A stretch of DNA of 64,000 nucleotides, taken from contig NW_020825289.1 in the NCBI RefSeq assembly GCF_003286085.1, positions 15,066,001 through 15,130,000 of the forward strand, given 5' to 3'. Shown in pieces: positions 50,901-61,530 of the stretch. Within the stretch, counting starts at the first letter, position 1, and every line of letters starts with the position of its first letter. Under the pieces are notes generated by a model. The model made no database searches and was not told the DNA's origin. It worked only from the letters and a program-made list of their open reading frames with translations. The DNA is from Drosophila persimilis (Eukaryota; Arthropoda; Insecta; Diptera; Drosophilidae). The position numbers were made by a program, and so were the translations under genes.

Positions 50901-52913
50901 AAATAGTTGGTAGTTCTATGGGTAATACCTACAGATTCGAGTTTGAAGACCACGCTGAAGATATCCGTCAGTTAATGATGCTTTAATCTAATTCTAACGA
51001 CAGCATGGAGCGCCTTTTTAATGATGATCATGAATATGAATACAAAATGGGGACATTATGTCCAGTTAGTCTCTGGTCATGCCTCTGCAGCCGGTGGGGA
51101 AGCCAAGCCGAAAGAAAGACGAGGCAAGGGCATTGTGCTGAGTAGCTCATACTTGCCCCAACAGCAGCAGCAACAAAGCAGCCGCAAACAGCACTTGGCC
51201 AAGTGAATAATGGCAGGCATCATCACCTGGGCCACCAGGCCCCCATTCTGCCCCTAACCGTACCCCTACCCCTACCCATGCCCCTGCATCTACAGCCCCT
51301 GCAACCTGCCTTCCTGGGCATTAACACGTTGCGATTACGCCTCATAGCCTATGCAAAGGCACAAGCACGGGACCGAGAACGGACCAGGGGATTCATGCCT
51401 GGACAGAGTTTAGCCATGGTCCTCGTCCCCCACCCTCTCTCCCTCTCGCTCTCTCTATGTGTACTCTATGTGTACGTATGTATGAGTGTGCGGCCTTTGC
51501 TCCACTTACACATATTAGTTTGATGACGACAGCGGCAGCCATGTGTGATGCGGCTGCATCCAGACTGCAGTTGCAGCACTTTAAAGTCGCCTTCCGCTCC
51601 CCCCTCCCCACTCCACACTCCCCACTCACCATGTGGCTGCCACTGAGGGTGTTGCTGTTTCCGTTGCTGCTGCTGCTGAAGCTTAAAATGTTATTACTAA
51701 TTTTTGCAATTAAATGAAAGCGTAAATGTTGAAATTACTCAAATGTTTCCACTGTCCTTGCCTCTGTGTGTGTATGCGTGTGTGTGTGTGGGTATGTTTG
51801 CGCTTGTGTTTGTGTTGGCTGGTTTGGTGGCCTTTTAGGGCAAGTATTTTTTAATTAAATTTCTGGTGCGAGCTCATTTTGCAGAATGCCGGCAACAAAG
51901 TGCAGTGGAAGGCAGGCAAAAAATTAGCAATTCTACAAGGCGAGGGGAGGGACTCCATGGAAAGGGGAAGTGGAGTGGCCGCCGAGACTAAGCAAATCAA
52001 TCAAATTACAATTGCGAATGTATACTATATATTGTAGGCCCCCCACCCCAGGGTGTGGGGTGGGGAGCACGCTATCAAACTCCTGGATGAACTGAAGCAA
52101 CAACTGTGACCTGTCTGTAAATGTACAGATACGAGTGTATCTGTGTGCGTTTGTATCCGTGTGCTTGTGATTGATTGGCAAACAAATTTTGACACTTTAC
52201 ACAACACCAACAAGGAAATACTCGTACAGGACTCATCCCCATTCCCGTTTTCCATCGCCCATCTCCCATCTCCCAATTCCCATCTACCAATTTGTTCAGC
52301 GTTAATTAAAACTGCTGTAAAATGCACAAAAGCGTTGAGCAAACAACAACCGCGACGACAATCCGAAGGGGGGAGGGGTGCCCAACACAAGGCAGGGGCA
52401 GGAGCACGTGACAGTGTGTCCACAACGAGGGCAGGGGTGGGGGGGGAAGACACATGCTCGAACAATACGTACATATATCGTGTCATATCCGAGCGCGATA
52501 ACCAAAAACAAACGAAATACAAAAAGTGGAAACGGACACGGGAACGGAAACGGAAACGGAAACGGCTGCCGTAACCGTAACCATATCCATAACCGAAACA
52601 CCGGGAAATGCAACACGAACACACACAGAAATAATGTTGGACTGTGCTTAAAGTAAATAGTCTGGATTGATGAAAGTTATATTCAAGAATTCATCAACAG
52701 GCATTTACTTCAACTGCAGTTTAAACGATATGCAACTGGATAACAACGAGCGTGCAGTGAATCTTCGACTAGTATCTACAGATGTCGCATCTGTAGCTTG
52801 TTCCATTAGAGTTAGACTTAAGAATTGAGTAGTTTTGTTTTTGTGGCATGCAGAGCCCATTATTTACCCTTCCACTGATACTATCCACTCTATCTTCCTC
52901 TCGCCTTCGACAG
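47918..52913. other. Gene B 3' flank and remaining intron of gene A
   Basis: The first few hundred bases are presumably the 3'UTR of gene B, but I cannot place a canonical AATAAA with confidence. A GTAAGT at 48298 could be a donor if gene B has further non-coding exons. The rest is intronic: hexamer GGGACT repeats at about 49492-49520, (GT)n near 49270-49300 and 51768-51792, and GGAAAC repeats at about 52540-52565. No other gene is supported. Confidence 0.5.
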
Positions 52914-53023
52914 TCCGTCAGGAGAACGAGCGGAACATTCGGGAGAACATGGAGCGCACGCGGATGATGAAGAACCGAACGGAGCTGATGCTGCAGCGGC
53001 AACAGTTGATGCACGTTCCATAA
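52914..53023 (+). CDS. Gene A last coding exon: charged C-terminal tail
   Basis: Acceptor TTCGACAG, then 110 nt to TAA at 53021-53023. With the single base left from exon 6 it encodes VRQENERNIRENMERTRMMK... ending LMHVP (residues 745-780). The peptide is strongly charged and predicted helical, and it directly follows the membrane helix and MAPIIDDM. It contains an N-glycosylation sequon, NRT, at about residue 765, which fits a tail outside the cytosol. The exon is too short and too far from the others to be found as a gene by itself. The phase fit, codon choice and stop make it the best candidate for the end of gene A. Confidence 0.8.
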
Positions 53024-56000
53024 CAACCGAGCAGGAGCAACAGCAGCAGGAGCAGGCCACAATAAGCAGGCGGAGGGAAGGAAGTGACACCCGCCGAGTG
53101 GGGCAGATGCCACCGGATGAGATACCACAACAAGATGGCTGTGTGTCAGAAGCGGCAACAAGAGTTGTGGCAGTCAAACAGGGGAAGTACTCTTTCCTTC
53201 CTTCCTCCAGATACCCTGATATCTTCCCCCACCCCCCTACACACAAATGTTATGCGCACAAAGGTAAAATAATAAAACAAAAACAAAAAAAAAAAACAAA
53301 TCAAAGGAATGGAGGAGCAGCACTCCGAAGTGCTCGAGAAAAACAAAATGAAGGCAGAAACCCCCCCAAGGAGAAATCACTTGTTTTGTATCTAAATGAG
53401 AGGTGAGAGGAGAGAGGAGAGAGCAGCATCCGGTTAGATGCCCACCATTGTTAGACGATCAGAGGAGTCGCGAATTGAACTAAAGTAAACGTTAAACATT
53501 AAACACTAAACACTAAACACTAAAGATTAAACATTAAACATTACACATTAAAGTAAAACCAAAAGTGATCCAGTCTAGTGCTAAGTAAGAGTCAATAGTC
53601 AAAAAACGTTGTTAGTAGAGTTGCTGCAATGGCATTGTATGTACAATATAGTAAATGTTCAGGTACAGTCCGATCTGGTTTGCCCACGAAAGATTAGTTT
53701 GTTCGATTTGCTTTACCGATGATTTTCTTTTGATGTATTCCCAGAACGCACCGGAAAGGACTGTCTTGTTTGTATCGTAATTGTTGTGCTTGGGGCTTGA
53801 TCCCTCGATGAGGTTGAGGAGCGACGCCACCACTTCCCTTAACAAGAAAATTGAGCCAAGGTTTCGATTGTTCAGTTCGGATTAACAAAATGGTTTCAAT
53901 TTTTTGTTTGCTCAAGTTTTCCCATTTGGTTTTTCCTCCTCGAACGGGTGGCGTCGATAGGAAAGTAAAGCTGGTCAATAAACCTATAGTTATGTGTATT
54001 TAAAACTATGTTGTTAACTGAAACAAGTACTCCCAAGTAAATGTTAAAGAAAGAAGAACACGACACGAATCGAAACGAAACGAAAAGTTTTTGTATTTAT
54101 AAGAAGAACAGGAAGAGGAACTAGGAAAAGGCAAATGCAAAGGCAAAGGAAAAATACAGTACGAGTATTCCAGAGATACATTTCGAATAAACACAATTTG
54201 CATAATGATAACAATAATTCTAATACAATGCATAGCTGGAAAATCCCAAGGGAGCGGAACATTCAATAGTTTCATTCGCATTTGGAGCGAAGAATCGGGG
54301 AGAATAATTATTGTTGTATAGCATAACTAAATAACTAAATAGCTAACTAAATAGCAGACGAGTAAATAAATGTTAGTAAATTAGCGGATCGATGTGAAAC
54401 GGTTACTTAAGTGCAAAACGAGCTTGTTGTCGAATTAATTTTAAATGGCATTACATTAAGTGAAACTAAGCTAAAAGGTTAAATGTTTTTTTAGGTGTTC
54501 AATGTTGAAATTAATTTGTGGCCCAAGGGGCAGACTCTCCAATTCGCATTGCCCCTGTCAGGTATACATACATACATACAATATATGTACATACGAGTAT
54601 ATAGTAGTAGGTACTATATATTTTCATATTTCCTATGCTAACTGAGTTGCAGGTTTGACGAAAAATTTAGCTTGAAGCAAATTTCTATCGGTTTCAGCTT
54701 TGGACGGCTTGCAAGACCCCCTAGACCACCCCCCTACCCCCCGTCTACCAGTTCCCTTTGAGTGTTGCGCCAGGCGGCAAACATTTTCCAAAGGTTTTGT
54801 GTCCGAATCTGTTTCGGGCAGTCAATTAATTGGATCTAAACAGATGAAGAAAACGCAGACGGTCCGCGGGGCTTACCATATGTACATACACATACATATG
54901 CATATACGAGTAGATACACACACACACGGACACACACATTGGTGTTTCAGGGGGGAGAGGTGTTCAGCTAAGGAAATGAAAAGCTTTAAATTAGCTAAAT
55001 ACAATTTCAGAAATAAACATTGAAAACGCATTAAACCGGTGTTGAGAGCATTACCAGTGCGATAGACACAAAAAACAACACACACACACACACAGACACA
55101 CCGACCCAAGCACAGATACAGAGATAAACAGATTTATAAGATTTGCATTTTGATCAAGGAATCAATTTCACATTTTACCAGACATCAAATAATGACAAGA
55201 CACAACACACAAACACACACACACAGACACATAAGAGAAAAAGTACGATACTTAGTAATGGCATTTAGGGGGATTCAGTCAGGGAAATGGGAAATGGAAA
55301 ATGGTAAATGGCAAATGGCAAATGGCAGCTGGTTGTACGAGTATGTATTTACTAGGTTTGCAAAACTAATTTAAACCGTGTGCTAAAGCAAACGCATGAT
55401 GCATGATGCATGATCCATGATTCAGGATTCATGAAGCGAAGAGTCGCCAGAAAGGAAACCAAACAGTTAATAGCTAAAATAAATTGTCTGTAATTATGCG
55501 TAGAGCTATGTAAGTGTGTAAATTGTAAGCTGAATTATTATACAACAATAAATAAAACTAACTACAGCCGAGGCGAATCCAGTGAGGGGTACTCGTACTG
55601 GTACTCGTACATTCTGGAAATACTCATAACAAACGCAAACAGAATATTAAGTATTACAACAATCAAAATTGTTTCCCGCAAAATCAAACTTTTTAGCCTT
55701 TGAACGAGAGACTTTGGTGCCCAAATCCATTTTGAGCAATTATTTACAATGAAAATACGAACACAAAGAAAACACACACTCACACACACACCCACACGCA
55801 AACACACACATACTCAAATGTAAATAGGAAAGCGGAAACGGATGGGGAAAAAAACAATAAATGAATACACCGCATAAATAAACATTAAATTAATTAACAA
55901 CTGAAATAAACAAAAAAAAAACCGAAAAGAAACACAACACATACGCGAAAAAAACTGATAAAACTTCCAACTTGACGCAAAGGAATCAACTTTAACTGTT

Positions 56001-56347
56001 AATTGTTGCTCAAAATAAACATAAAAGTGAAAATAAATGAAAAGTAAAGCAAATACAATGCATAAATAAATATAAACGAAAAAATGAAGAAAAAAAAATA
56101 AAATACATTTGAACGCATTCGACGTTTTATTCATCAAGCAGAAAATGTTGAATCAAAAGCGAAAGCGAAAACTAAAACCGAAATCACAATTGTGTCACAT
56201 GTGTAGTATATCTCAGAATGTATTTGTAACTGGAAAAGTATTGAAATGCGCAACAAGAATTCAAAAAAAAAATGAAAATAAACTGAATTTACAAATGGAA
56301 GAGATTTATCTGGGCGTGTACTTCTTTCTTGGGAGAATATTTGGTGT
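53024..56347 (+). other. Probable 3'UTR of gene A and downstream flank
   Basis: No coding sequence. AATAAA occurs at 53271-53276, a candidate proximal poly(A) signal. Further AATAAA copies occur down to 56098-56103 in A-rich sequence, so a long distal 3'UTR of about 3 kb is plausible. The stretch includes an octamer array at 53486-53556 and a GGAAATG/CAAATGG 7-bp array near 55281-55327. Confidence 0.45.
53486..53556 (+). repeat. Octamer tandem array (TAAACACT / TAAACATT)
   Basis: About nine consecutive 8-bp units with small variations, within the predicted 3'UTR of gene A. TAAACA resembles a forkhead-type core, but replication slippage is the simplest origin. Confidence 0.75.
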
Positions 56348-56353
56348 ACTTAC

Positions 56354-57183
56354 TTTTCAAAGGCCAGAATCTCCGTCTTTTAGTATCCGGGAAGGAGACC
56401 CAGGATGACGTTAAAGGATTCCAAGATGGTGGCAGTCAGGTTGTTCAACTCCCACGGTCCTCGCCTTGGGTGCCTAGTAGGACTCGCCCAGGTTCATCAG
56501 CTTCACGCCCGCGGCGTAGACCAGGCGGCTGGGTGAAGGAGTACTGGTGCTAATAATTGGAGAAATGTCCTTGAAGGGGTTCTGCGAGGGCCACTCACCT
56601 TTGCCACAGGACTTGATACACGCGCGTCGCGAGGAGACCGGCGGCACCTGCTCGTGCTTTCGGATCTTTTTGTTGACCACGTTGAAGGCGTTAGAGGCAG
56701 GTCGTCTGTGAAGGTCAGTTCCTGCTCTTGAACTCCAGGATCGTGACGCTCTTGTCAAGACGCTCCGAGGCATTGTATATGTCCTGGCGATCGTCCAGCT
56801 TGGGTGGCTCGTAGCTGCGGCCTGCGACATGCGCTGATCCTCGCTGTTCCACGTGTTCCACATCTCAATGTGCCAGCGCATCTCGTCGCCCGATCTGCGT
56901 GAATCCGCGCTGCAACTTGTGGCCTTCAGCTCGTCCGCCTGGTAGAAGTCCTTCACGCTTGCAATATCGTTGAAACAAACACTTCTTGGGAGGATATTGG
57001 GTCTCCAAAATCGTGTCGTATGATGAAAAACCGAGCTTAGCCCATTTACATTCGACACAATGTAAAATAGTCATTAGCGCCATCCATCAGCAGAAATTGG
57101 AACTTCATTCCATAAACTGTTAGGTCGTCTGTTGTACTGACTGGCATGTCGAATGTTATGTCGTCTGTTAGCAACAGCAACAT
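56354..57183 (-). pseudogene. Decayed multi-exon protein gene, unidentified family
   Basis: Protein-like sequence with good Drosophila codon bias runs across this stretch on the minus strand but switches reading frame. From 5': an ATG at 57183 opens a 45-codon frame (...TTDDLTVYGMKFQFLLMDGA...) stopping at 57046-57048; then VECKWAKLGF...ILETQYPP in a second frame; SVCFNDIASVKDFYQADELK and WHIEMWNTWNSEDQRM in a third; YEPPKLDDRQDIYNASERL with TILEFKS in another (56819 to about 56730); then NVVNKKIRKHEQVPPVSS. A GTGAGT..CCCAG intron of 70 nt (56598-56529) follows, then RLVYAAGVKLMNLGES with a stop, then PWELNNLTATILESFNVILG with a stop, ending at a GTAAGT donor (56353-56348). Retained splice sites argue against a retrocopy. 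At least three frameshifts and two internal stops argue for a pseudogene, unless the assembly has indel errors. I do not recognise the family. Confidence 0.6.
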
Positions 57184-58406
57184 TATTTTAAAAAATATGC
57201 GTCGTTAAATAGAATCAATTCGGGTATATCTGAAACGGTATATTTTGAAAAAGAGAGAAATATTTCCGAGGGACGGAAGGTATTTGCTTGCCAGCCTAGA
57301 CACCATGTCTAGCTCATACACCTTGCATACCTTATACTTTTTATTGTATTTTGAGTATTTTCTAACATTTCGTAGTATTTTCCAGTATTTTTCAACAAAC
57401 GTAAACATTCCGCCCGTCAGGTGTCGCTGCTTATAAATACATCAATATGTAGCTAATATGTAGCACATGTGTAGTTAGAATGTAAAACATAATCTATCCG
57501 GGGCTGCGATCGCCTGTTGCGCAGAAAAGAAAATGAAACAAAGTGAACAATCGAATTAATTGGCAATTAGGGAGAGCAAATATAGTGCGCGAAATCGGGC
57601 AGGAATGGAATATAAACAGCAGCAGCTGTGCATATAGTTTTTCCCAGTACAAACGGACCAAAATAAACAACAGTGCTGCGAAGAGGAAGAGCAGAAGCGC
57701 GAGCGACAACGCAGCAGAAAGCAGAAACAAATTCGAAAAGCAGAACCAGAACGAGTCGCAGCAGAGAAAAACAACAATCCATCCAGAGCAGGTCGCAGAC
57801 AGTCTCGAAAAACGCTATTAAAATTTATTTTTGTGTTTTAGGCGTGTGTGTGTGTGTATGTGTGTTAGTGGCAGTGGTCGTGTGAGTGTGAGTGTCAGTG
57901 CTGCTGGTTTATAAAAATATTTAAACAAAATCATCTGCGCAGGCAGCAGACGAAAACGCAGACGCTCGAAAAGGCTGAGCAGACAGATAAACAACACGGT
58001 CGGCGCTTGCTCTCTGGTGACGGTGACGCGGCAAGGTGCTGGAGGTCACTCTCGGCACATTTCGCGCACGGCCGTTCTGTTCGTCATCGGCCCCCCGCAG
58101 CGCCCACCCCCGCGCGTACGCCCGGTCGCATCCAGTTCCATCCGCCCGCGTCCGCAACGTGGGGCCGCGATCTCAAACCTCACACCACACCACACACTCA
58201 CGAGGCGGAAGAGCAAAGAGTGTGGAAAAGTGAAGTGAAGAGGAACCAAAAAGCGAAAAAACAATAGCCACTCACGCGCTTCTCTTTATTGTTGGTCCCC
58301 ATCCCCATCTCCATTCCCATCCCCACTGATAAACGGCTGCTATCGTTGATAAATATCCGAGGCACACAAACACCAATTATTCCAATCAAATAAACGGCAA
58401 GTGCGA
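57184..58406 (+). promoter_or_regulatory. Intergenic region and 5'UTR of Myd88
   Basis: No coding sequence. A TATAAAA match at 57910-57916 precedes an initiator-like TCATCT at 57931-57936, but the spacing (about 23 bp) is shorter than ideal. The sequence after it is leader-like (A-rich with CAG/CGA words) up to the ATG at 58407. GTGTGT repeats lie near 57843-57865. Confidence 0.35.
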
Positions 58407-60274
58407 ATGCGCCCTCGATTTGTATGCCAGCAGCAGCAGCAGCAGCACTCGACCCCCCATTCCCATACCCATAGTCATAGCCATCATACCCATAGCAGCG
58501 CCACTGACGTCAGTGGCTTGACTTGGGATCGGAATCTGAATCGGCAGCAGCGTTATCGTTATCCGAACATGGTTGTGCCGGAGGAGCCGGGCTCGGGGGG
58601 CTTTAATCAAACCCCACTATCGGAGCTAAGTGCGGATACGCGCAATCAACTGGCCCGCATGCTCAACCGCAAAAAGGTACTCCACTCGGAGGAGGGTTAC
58701 GAGCGGGACTGGCGGGGCATCGCCGCCCTGGCCCACCAGCGCGGCTTCGTCGAGGAATATGCAAACAATCCAATGGATCTGGTGCTTAGCAGCTGGAGTC
58801 AGCGGAATCCAGAAACGGCCAAGGTCGGTCACCTGGAGCACTTCCTGGGCATCATCGATCGCTGGGATGTGTGCGACGACATCCAGGAGAATCTAAGTAG
58901 GTGCCGGCCGCAATCTACGTCCCCATGTCCGTCACTAGCTAATCTTAAATGATCCCCCCTCTGATCCGTGCAGCCAAGGACACCAGGCGCTACAATGTGA
59001 GGCAGGAGCAGCAGCAGGCTCTGGTGGAAGCCCACCGCCCGCCTACTGTCATAGAGACCAACAACAACAAGAGCAGCACCAACAATACCAACACTAACAA
59101 CATCACAGTGGGTCAGAGCGTCCAGATCCTGAGCGACGATGACCAGAGATGCGTGCAGATGGGCCAGCCCCTGCCCAGATACAACGCCTGCGTCTTGTAC
59201 GCGGAGGCGGACATCGACCACGCCACGGAGATCATGAACCACCTGGAGTCCGAGCGATACAATCTCAAGGTGAGTCCCGATCACTCCCATTGTCTGTGTG
59301 TGTGACCTCCATCTAACCGGAGGGAAGTCCGCTTTCAGCTCTTCCTGCGGCACCGCGACATGCTAATGGGAGTGCCCTTCGAGCACGTGCAGCTGTCCCA
59401 CTTCATGGCCACCCGCTGTAATCACTTGATCGTTGTGCTCACGGAGGAGTTTCTCCGGAGTCCAGAGAACACGTACCTCGTCAACTTCACCCAAAAGATA
59501 CAGATCGGTGAGTGCCGTGCCATGTGCATGCCAGATGAGAGAAGTCCCAATTACAGGTCCCCCTCGTTCCCCTGTAGAGAATCACACGCGCAAGATCATC
59601 CCCATTCTGTACAAGCCCGACATGCACATACCGCAGACGCTGGGCATATACACTCACATCAAGTACGCCGGCGACTCCAAGCTATATAATTTTTGGGACA
59701 AGCTGGCCCGGTCGCTGCACGACCTGGACGCCTTCTCCATATACTCGACGCGGCAGTTGAAAACGTAAGTTCATATTCCGTTCCCGGCTTGTTCTCAGTA
59801 AACCAAAGTACACTACATGCACCGCACAGACCCTCGCCGACGGAGGAGGTGCCGCCTCAGCGGGTGACCACGCCCAACATACGGATACAGATCAACGACA
59901 AAGACGTCACCGATTTGCCCAACTACAGCTACAAGGCCATTGAGGAGGACGCCACAATTGTGTCGATGACAGGCGACACCAGTGCCCCGCTGCCGGAGCC
60001 AAAGCCGAAGCGGAAGGACAAGTTGTTTGGCAAAATAAAGATTAGTTTTGGCAAGACGCCGCGTAACCTGAACGGCACTACCGGCAAACCGTTGCGGCAT
60101 GCGCACTCAATTAGCACCATCAATGTCACGGAGCGCGAGCGCACGCTCAGCGCCAGCAGCTCAAACATCTCCACGACGTCGGAGAGCAAGAAGAGCTCCA
60201 TCAAGTGGCAGCCCAGTATACTGAAGAAGGTGCTGTTCTCGCGCAGCAGCAGCAAGCTGCAGACCCCGGGGTGA
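58407..60274 (+). CDS. Myd88: Myd88, Toll-pathway death-domain/TIR adaptor
   Basis: Five coding exons: 58407-58896, 58974-59269, 59339-59507, 59578-59764, 59830-60274 (1587 nt, 528 aa; the D. melanogaster protein is of similar length). The ATG at 58407 (MRPRFVCQQQ) is chosen because it matches the known fly N-terminus. A His/Gln/Ser-rich N-terminus is followed by a death domain at about 70-163 (LSELSADTRNQLARML ... HLEHFLGIIDRWDV). The TIR domain spans about 231-375, with box 1 YNACVLYAEAD (233-243), box 2 LFLRHRDMLMG (263-273) and box 3 FW (357-358). In flies this cytosolic adaptor binds Toll through TIR and recruits Tube and Pelle through death domains, in dorsoventral patterning and antifungal/Gram-positive immunity. 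The C-terminal extension (381-528) carries the basic stretch KPKRKDKLFGKIKISFGK, in line with the reported phosphoinositide-binding role of the fly C-terminus. All phases agree and there is no disruption. Confidence 0.96.
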
Positions 60275-60481
60275 GCTCCAAGCGGCTGGGATCAGCAGAG
60301 CAGCTCATTTAATTCAGAAATTCCCTATTCTTGCGCCCAGTCCGGGGGTCCAAAATCCAATCCAGCCCAGTCAACGTCGTCACCCTCCATGTTTTAGTGA
60401 TAATCTCTAGTGTAATCCTAATCAAAGCCAACTAACTTAATATACTTAGACGCACTTGTTAACTTATATAAGACAACAACG

Positions 60482-60487
60482 AATAAA
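60482..60487 (+). terminator. Poly(A) signal of Myd88
   Basis: AATAAA about 208 nt after the stop codon, the first canonical signal downstream. Confidence 0.6.
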
Positions 60488-61530
60488 GACAATACCGTAT
60501 ACATACATACAAACAAAAATGTGCCACAGACAGACAGAACCCTAGATAAAGTATGTATACTAGATATGATGAATGATCCGATGAACAGACAATTGTCAGT
60601 GAGGTTAAATGTGCACAGCACAGCGAAACACATTGCTAATCGAAGCAAACAATTAACTGTTAGTCACGCGTTCGATAAGTGACTTACTTAATTCAATTAA
60701 CTGGACGACACTAACCCCCATAAACAGAACCACAATATGTGCCCCACAACCGTCAGTTGTTCGGTCCATTGCGTTGCGTTGCTGTTCTCGCAACTCGCAC
60801 AGACCCCCCCTCTAGGCGATGAGTGCCTTATCTAAGATGAGTAACAACCACATATAAACTATACAACTGTACGAATATGTCTACTATATATAGTATATTG
60901 TCTGAGCTGTTTCTTTATGCCCTTCTTTGTCGGTTTCTGAATTGCCTGAGCAAATTCTTCAGCTGACTTTTTGTTTTGTGTGATGATTAGGGCCTTAGCT
61001 TTAACTGTTACTGTTACGTTACTGATTGTAGCTGATTGCCCTGAATGCGTGCGTGTGCCTCCTAGAAAAAACAGTACGTTTCATAGCTACTGTGTGATTG
61101 AAAGTTTCCCCGAAGTCATAGTTGAAATATTACTTAATTACTAATCGTTTATCACTGAAGTGGCCCGACCCGACCTTCACAATATGCGCCTATGAAACGC
61201 ACTGTAAGCCGTATCGCGAGTATGAGCAAAGATCCCCGAGAGTTGAGCGTGCCTGTGCCCCGAGCAGGCAATAAACTGCTCAATGTTTGCCTCATTAATT
61301 TACTGTTGAATATAGACAACCTTTAGTTCTCGCTGATGTTTAATAAACAGTGCGATTCGTGTGTGGTTCCCCTCCCACGAAAAACGTACACAACATGCAT
61401 ATACTCGTTGTATAGTGTGTATTGTATATGCCGATCAGCCGTGAGTTGGGTGGATGGCGATGGGATGTTTATCAACCAGTTCCGGTTAATCTATAAGACA
61501 ATTTCAAATTCTGTTTAAATTTGTATTTTT
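60488..61530. other. Intergenic stretch between Myd88 and the next minus-strand gene
   Basis: AT-rich sequence with no protein-like frame. Distal AATAAA copies (for example 61271-61276) could end longer Myd88 transcripts. Confidence 0.5.

Larger units (their letters stand above)
5928..52913 (+). other. Giant intron 6 of gene A (about 47 kb) hosting nested genes
   Basis: The donor GTAAGT at 5928 leaves one base (phase 1). The acceptor TTCGACAG ending 52913 supplies the other two (G|TC = Val), and the following exon runs 36 codons to a stop. The sum of all seven exons is divisible by three. Nested inside are the 72-aa secreted peptide gene and gene B on the same strand and Or45a on the opposite strand. 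I found no closer acceptor followed by a credible last exon, but I cannot exclude extra alternative exons. Confidence 0.7.

Noticed and set aside
51250..51300. CCCTAACC / CCCCTACC runs resembling telomeric repeats
   Set aside because: Irregular and short; Drosophila telomeres do not use such repeats, so it is simple C-rich sequence.
52835..53023. A separate 62-aa gene starting at 52835
   Set aside because: The frame before 52914 is intronic (pyrimidine tract and AG at 52913). The part after it fits as the last exon of gene A.
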